The position numbers and the translations under genes are program-made. The notes beneath the pieces were generated by a model, which saw only the letters and a program-made list of their open reading frames with translations, made no database searches and had not been told where the DNA came from. Below, one piece after another: positions 62,457 through 64,000 of a stretch of 64,000 bases of DNA; position 1 is the first letter of the stretch, and each line of letters opens with the position of its first letter. The stretch is from Sphingobacterium sp. JB170. GTDB lineage: Bacteria; Bacteroidota; Bacteroidia; Sphingobacteriales; Sphingobacteriaceae. Location: contig NZ_FUKU01000026.1 in NCBI RefSeq assembly GCF_900163865.1, forward strand, positions 310,001-374,000. The letters run 5' to 3'.

Positions 62457-63554
62457 TTATACGACCCATGACTCACATTTATCAAGGAAAGACTGTTCGA
62501 TATCCGCGCCTATCCCTGGTGCATCTGAAACGCTCACATGATAGCCGTTATATTGTACACCACCAATTACCGGATCTTCCAGGTGACCAACCATACAGGT
62601 ATCTAAATCAAAAAACTTCACGTTATCTGCCGCATACGCAAAATGAACTTTTGCCGACAAAGCTAGGCGTGATTCAAGCATACCACCGATCATACAAGCA
62701 ATATTATACTCCGATGCTACCGCTTGTATTTTCATCGATTCAGCGATACCCGTCGATTTAGAAAATTTGATATTGATCAAATCACATGCATCTTGCCGAC
62801 AGAGACGTTCGGCGTCATGAGAAGTGTATACCGATTCATCGGCCATAATCGGAACAATAGTTTGTGTACGGAGTTCGGGCAGCCGGTGATCATCATAGGT
62901 ACGCATCGGCTGTTCACAAAACTGAATCTTAAAAGGCTCTAGCCCTTGAAGAGCTTCAATAGCACGATCGAATGACCAGCCCTGGTTGGCATCAATACGA
63001 ATAGGAATATCAAATCCTACAGCCTTACGAATTTCGCGAACACGGGCGATATCATCTCCTGGAGCCTTACCAAGCTTCACTTTCAACGATTCCGCTCCGT
63101 GCTCCTTCAATTGTAACGCTTTTTGAGCCATCACTAATGGCTCGTCAATACCCAATGTAATATCAGTAATAATCTCACGCGGACTTCCTGCTAAGAATCG
63201 ATATAACGGCATTTGCACATTTTTAGCCGCCAGATCATATAAAGCCATATCGAAAGCCGATTTAATTGTGCTATTTCCGGCAATGTACATGTTCAATTCC
63301 GCCATCCGCGCAGGGATATCTAGGGGGTTCTTTCCTTTCCATATTTTAGCAAAGTCTCGGGCCAAAACTAGACAGGTATCCTGCGTCTCCCCTACGATCA
63401 TTGGAAAAGCGGAGCATTCGCCTACGCCATAATGCTCCGTATCGGTGAATACCTGTATAAATGTGTTTTGCGCATAATCCATTGTGCCCGTGGCAATAAC
63501 AAATGGTTCCATTGGGATGCTTAAACGAAAGATTTTAATATCGGTTATTTTCAT
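62457..63554 (-). CDS. Dipeptide epimerase (enolase superfamily)
   Basis: A 365-residue muconate-lactonizing-type enolase-superfamily enzyme, most like L-Ala-D/L-Glu epimerase, which interconverts dipeptide stereoisomers in murein recycling. The barrel carries the paired base KVKLG (first Lys pair), the metal ligands in RIDANQGW, EQP and ADESV, and the second base region INIKFSKSTGI. The C-terminal DLDT motif is typical of dipeptide epimerases. Metal-dependent; the precise dipeptide is uncertain. Other muconate-lactonizing-family activities are possible. Confidence 0.88.
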   Translation of the reverse strand: MKITDIKIFRLSIPMEPFVIATGTMDYAQNTFIQVFTDTEHYGVGECSAFPMIVGETQDTCLVLARDFAKIWKGKNPLDIPARMAELNMYIAGNSTIKSAFDMALYDLAAKNVQMPLYRFLAGSPREIITDITLGIDEPLVMAQKALQLKEHGAESLKVKLGKAPGDDIARVREIRKAVGFDIPIRIDANQGWSFDRAIEALQGLEPFKIQFCEQPMRTYDDHRLPELRTQTIVPIMADESVYTSHDAERLCRQDACDLINIKFSKSTGIAESMKIQAVASEYNIACMIGGMLESRLALSAKVHFAYAADNVKFFDLDTCMVGHLEDPVIGGVQYNGYHVSVSDAPGIGADIEQSFLDKCESWVV

Positions 63555-63686
63555 AAAAAATTATTCATTCTACGAGTCTGTTCGAAGAGCTAATATAGTT
63601 ATAAGTTTTATAGAATTCTATCGTACTTAACTTTAGTCGCGTCACCGCAAACAATTAACTAGTTAGCTTTACATTCGCTAAGCAAC

Positions 63687-64000
63687 TCAGTTATAGAGAG
63701 CATTAACGCATACTTTCTCGATATTTTTAGCTGAATTTTGGTCTCAGTAGTGAATCTCTCCACACGCTTGACAAGCCCCGTTTCTATCTGCTAATTTTAA
63801 GTCTTGCTTCATGTAACCACAGGAGCCACAAGTTTCTGATTTCGGGTATCATCTGCCGATTTCGACAAGAGTTTGCCCCGTATCATACACACTTTTATCT
63901 CAACATCCCCCCAGAAGCATCGGATATGGATTCTGACTATCTTCTATTTTAACCCATTCCCGCCACATTTAGGCTTTATCTTGCAATGATATCGGATTCA
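63687..64000 (-). pseudogene. Decayed TnpB (IS605/IS607-family OrfB) relic
   Basis: Reading the minus strand in shifting frames gives the C-terminal part of TnpB. From N to C it shows LNVAGM, SISDAS, GQTLVEIGR, the zinc ribbon TCGSCGY followed by CQACGEIH, and DQNSAKNI, in canonical order. The relic carries in-frame stops (TGA after IGR; TGA where HDRD would be; TAA and TAG further upstream) and at least one frameshift, so it cannot encode protein. The 5' part continues beyond the window. No transposase TnpA and no element ends are evident. The stretch 63555-63686 on its 3' side holds nothing I can support. Confidence 0.8.

Overview
The window looks like chromosomal DNA of a member of the Bacteroidota, most probably family Sphingobacteriaceae (Sphingobacterium/Pedobacter relatives). 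The indicators are lineage-restricted families (GldC, a GLPGLI protein paired with an outer-membrane beta-barrel receptor, S46 dipeptidyl-peptidase, HYC_CC_PP protein, DUF4834, OstA-like LPS protein), many upstream elements of the Bacteroidota form TAnnTTTG, and moderately AT-rich DNA. Nearly all of it is core genome. I found no rRNA, tRNA, CRISPR, prophage or intact mobile element.

Layout. 1-3.2 kb: YugP-type zinc peptidase (cut by the window edge), an ECF sigma factor, glyA. 3.3-10.9 kb: iron-sulfur carrier, then ileS, a DksA-like protein and lspA, an M28 peptidase, a sugar-nucleotide-type reductase and a thioesterase. 10.9-13.3 kb (minus): EVE protein, gldC, small membrane protein, RhlE-type helicase. 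13.4-16 kb: S46 dipeptidyl-peptidase and a histone H1-like protein. 16-19.5 kb (minus): receptor plus GLPGLI protein. 19.7-23.8 kb: M20 peptidase, acyltransferase, ABC ATPase, two small proteins. 23.8-27.6 kb: trp leader and trpDFBA. 28-31.4 kb: secreted HYC protein and a TonB receptor with two N-terminal metal-binding domains. 31.6-34.3 kb (minus): Maf, KdsC-like phosphatase and floA, with a probable small RNA between. 34.6-41 kb: hybrid kinase, CheR, CheB, hybrid kinase. 41-45.6 kb: azurin lipoprotein, two dihydrolipoyl dehydrogenases, thioesterase, DUF3817. 45.7-50 kb (minus): LacI regulator and a four-gene unit lolD / pre-ATP-grasp / degenerate HAD / S41 protease. 50-53.7 kb: sucC, asnS, Sua5. 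53.7-57.5 kb (minus): DciA-like, recF, DUF4834, a membrane protein, tilS. 57.6-60 kb: OstA-like protein. 60-63.6 kb (minus): rdgB, unknown protein, deoxyhypusine-synthase-like protein, dipeptide epimerase. 63.7-64 kb: decayed TnpB relic.

The most notable signal is a complete transcription attenuator before trpD: a Bacteroidota-type promoter, a short leader peptide with three consecutive Trp codons, a pause hairpin, a candidate antiterminator and a strong terminator. The trp operon behind it has only trpD, trpF, trpB and trpA; trpE, trpG and trpC are not here. A second pattern is a set of genes (RhlE helicase, HYC protein, KdsC-like phosphatase, tilS, OstA-like protein) whose -7 element TAnnTTTG lies only 4-6 bases before the start codon, suggesting leaderless or near-leaderless mRNAs.

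Other points worth a second look: the candidate small RNA at 32.88-32.99 kb; the two-HMA/TonB receptor fusion; the orphan pre-ATP-grasp protein beside a HAD protein lacking its nucleophile; and CheR/CheB encoded between two hybrid kinases with no chemoreceptor nearby.
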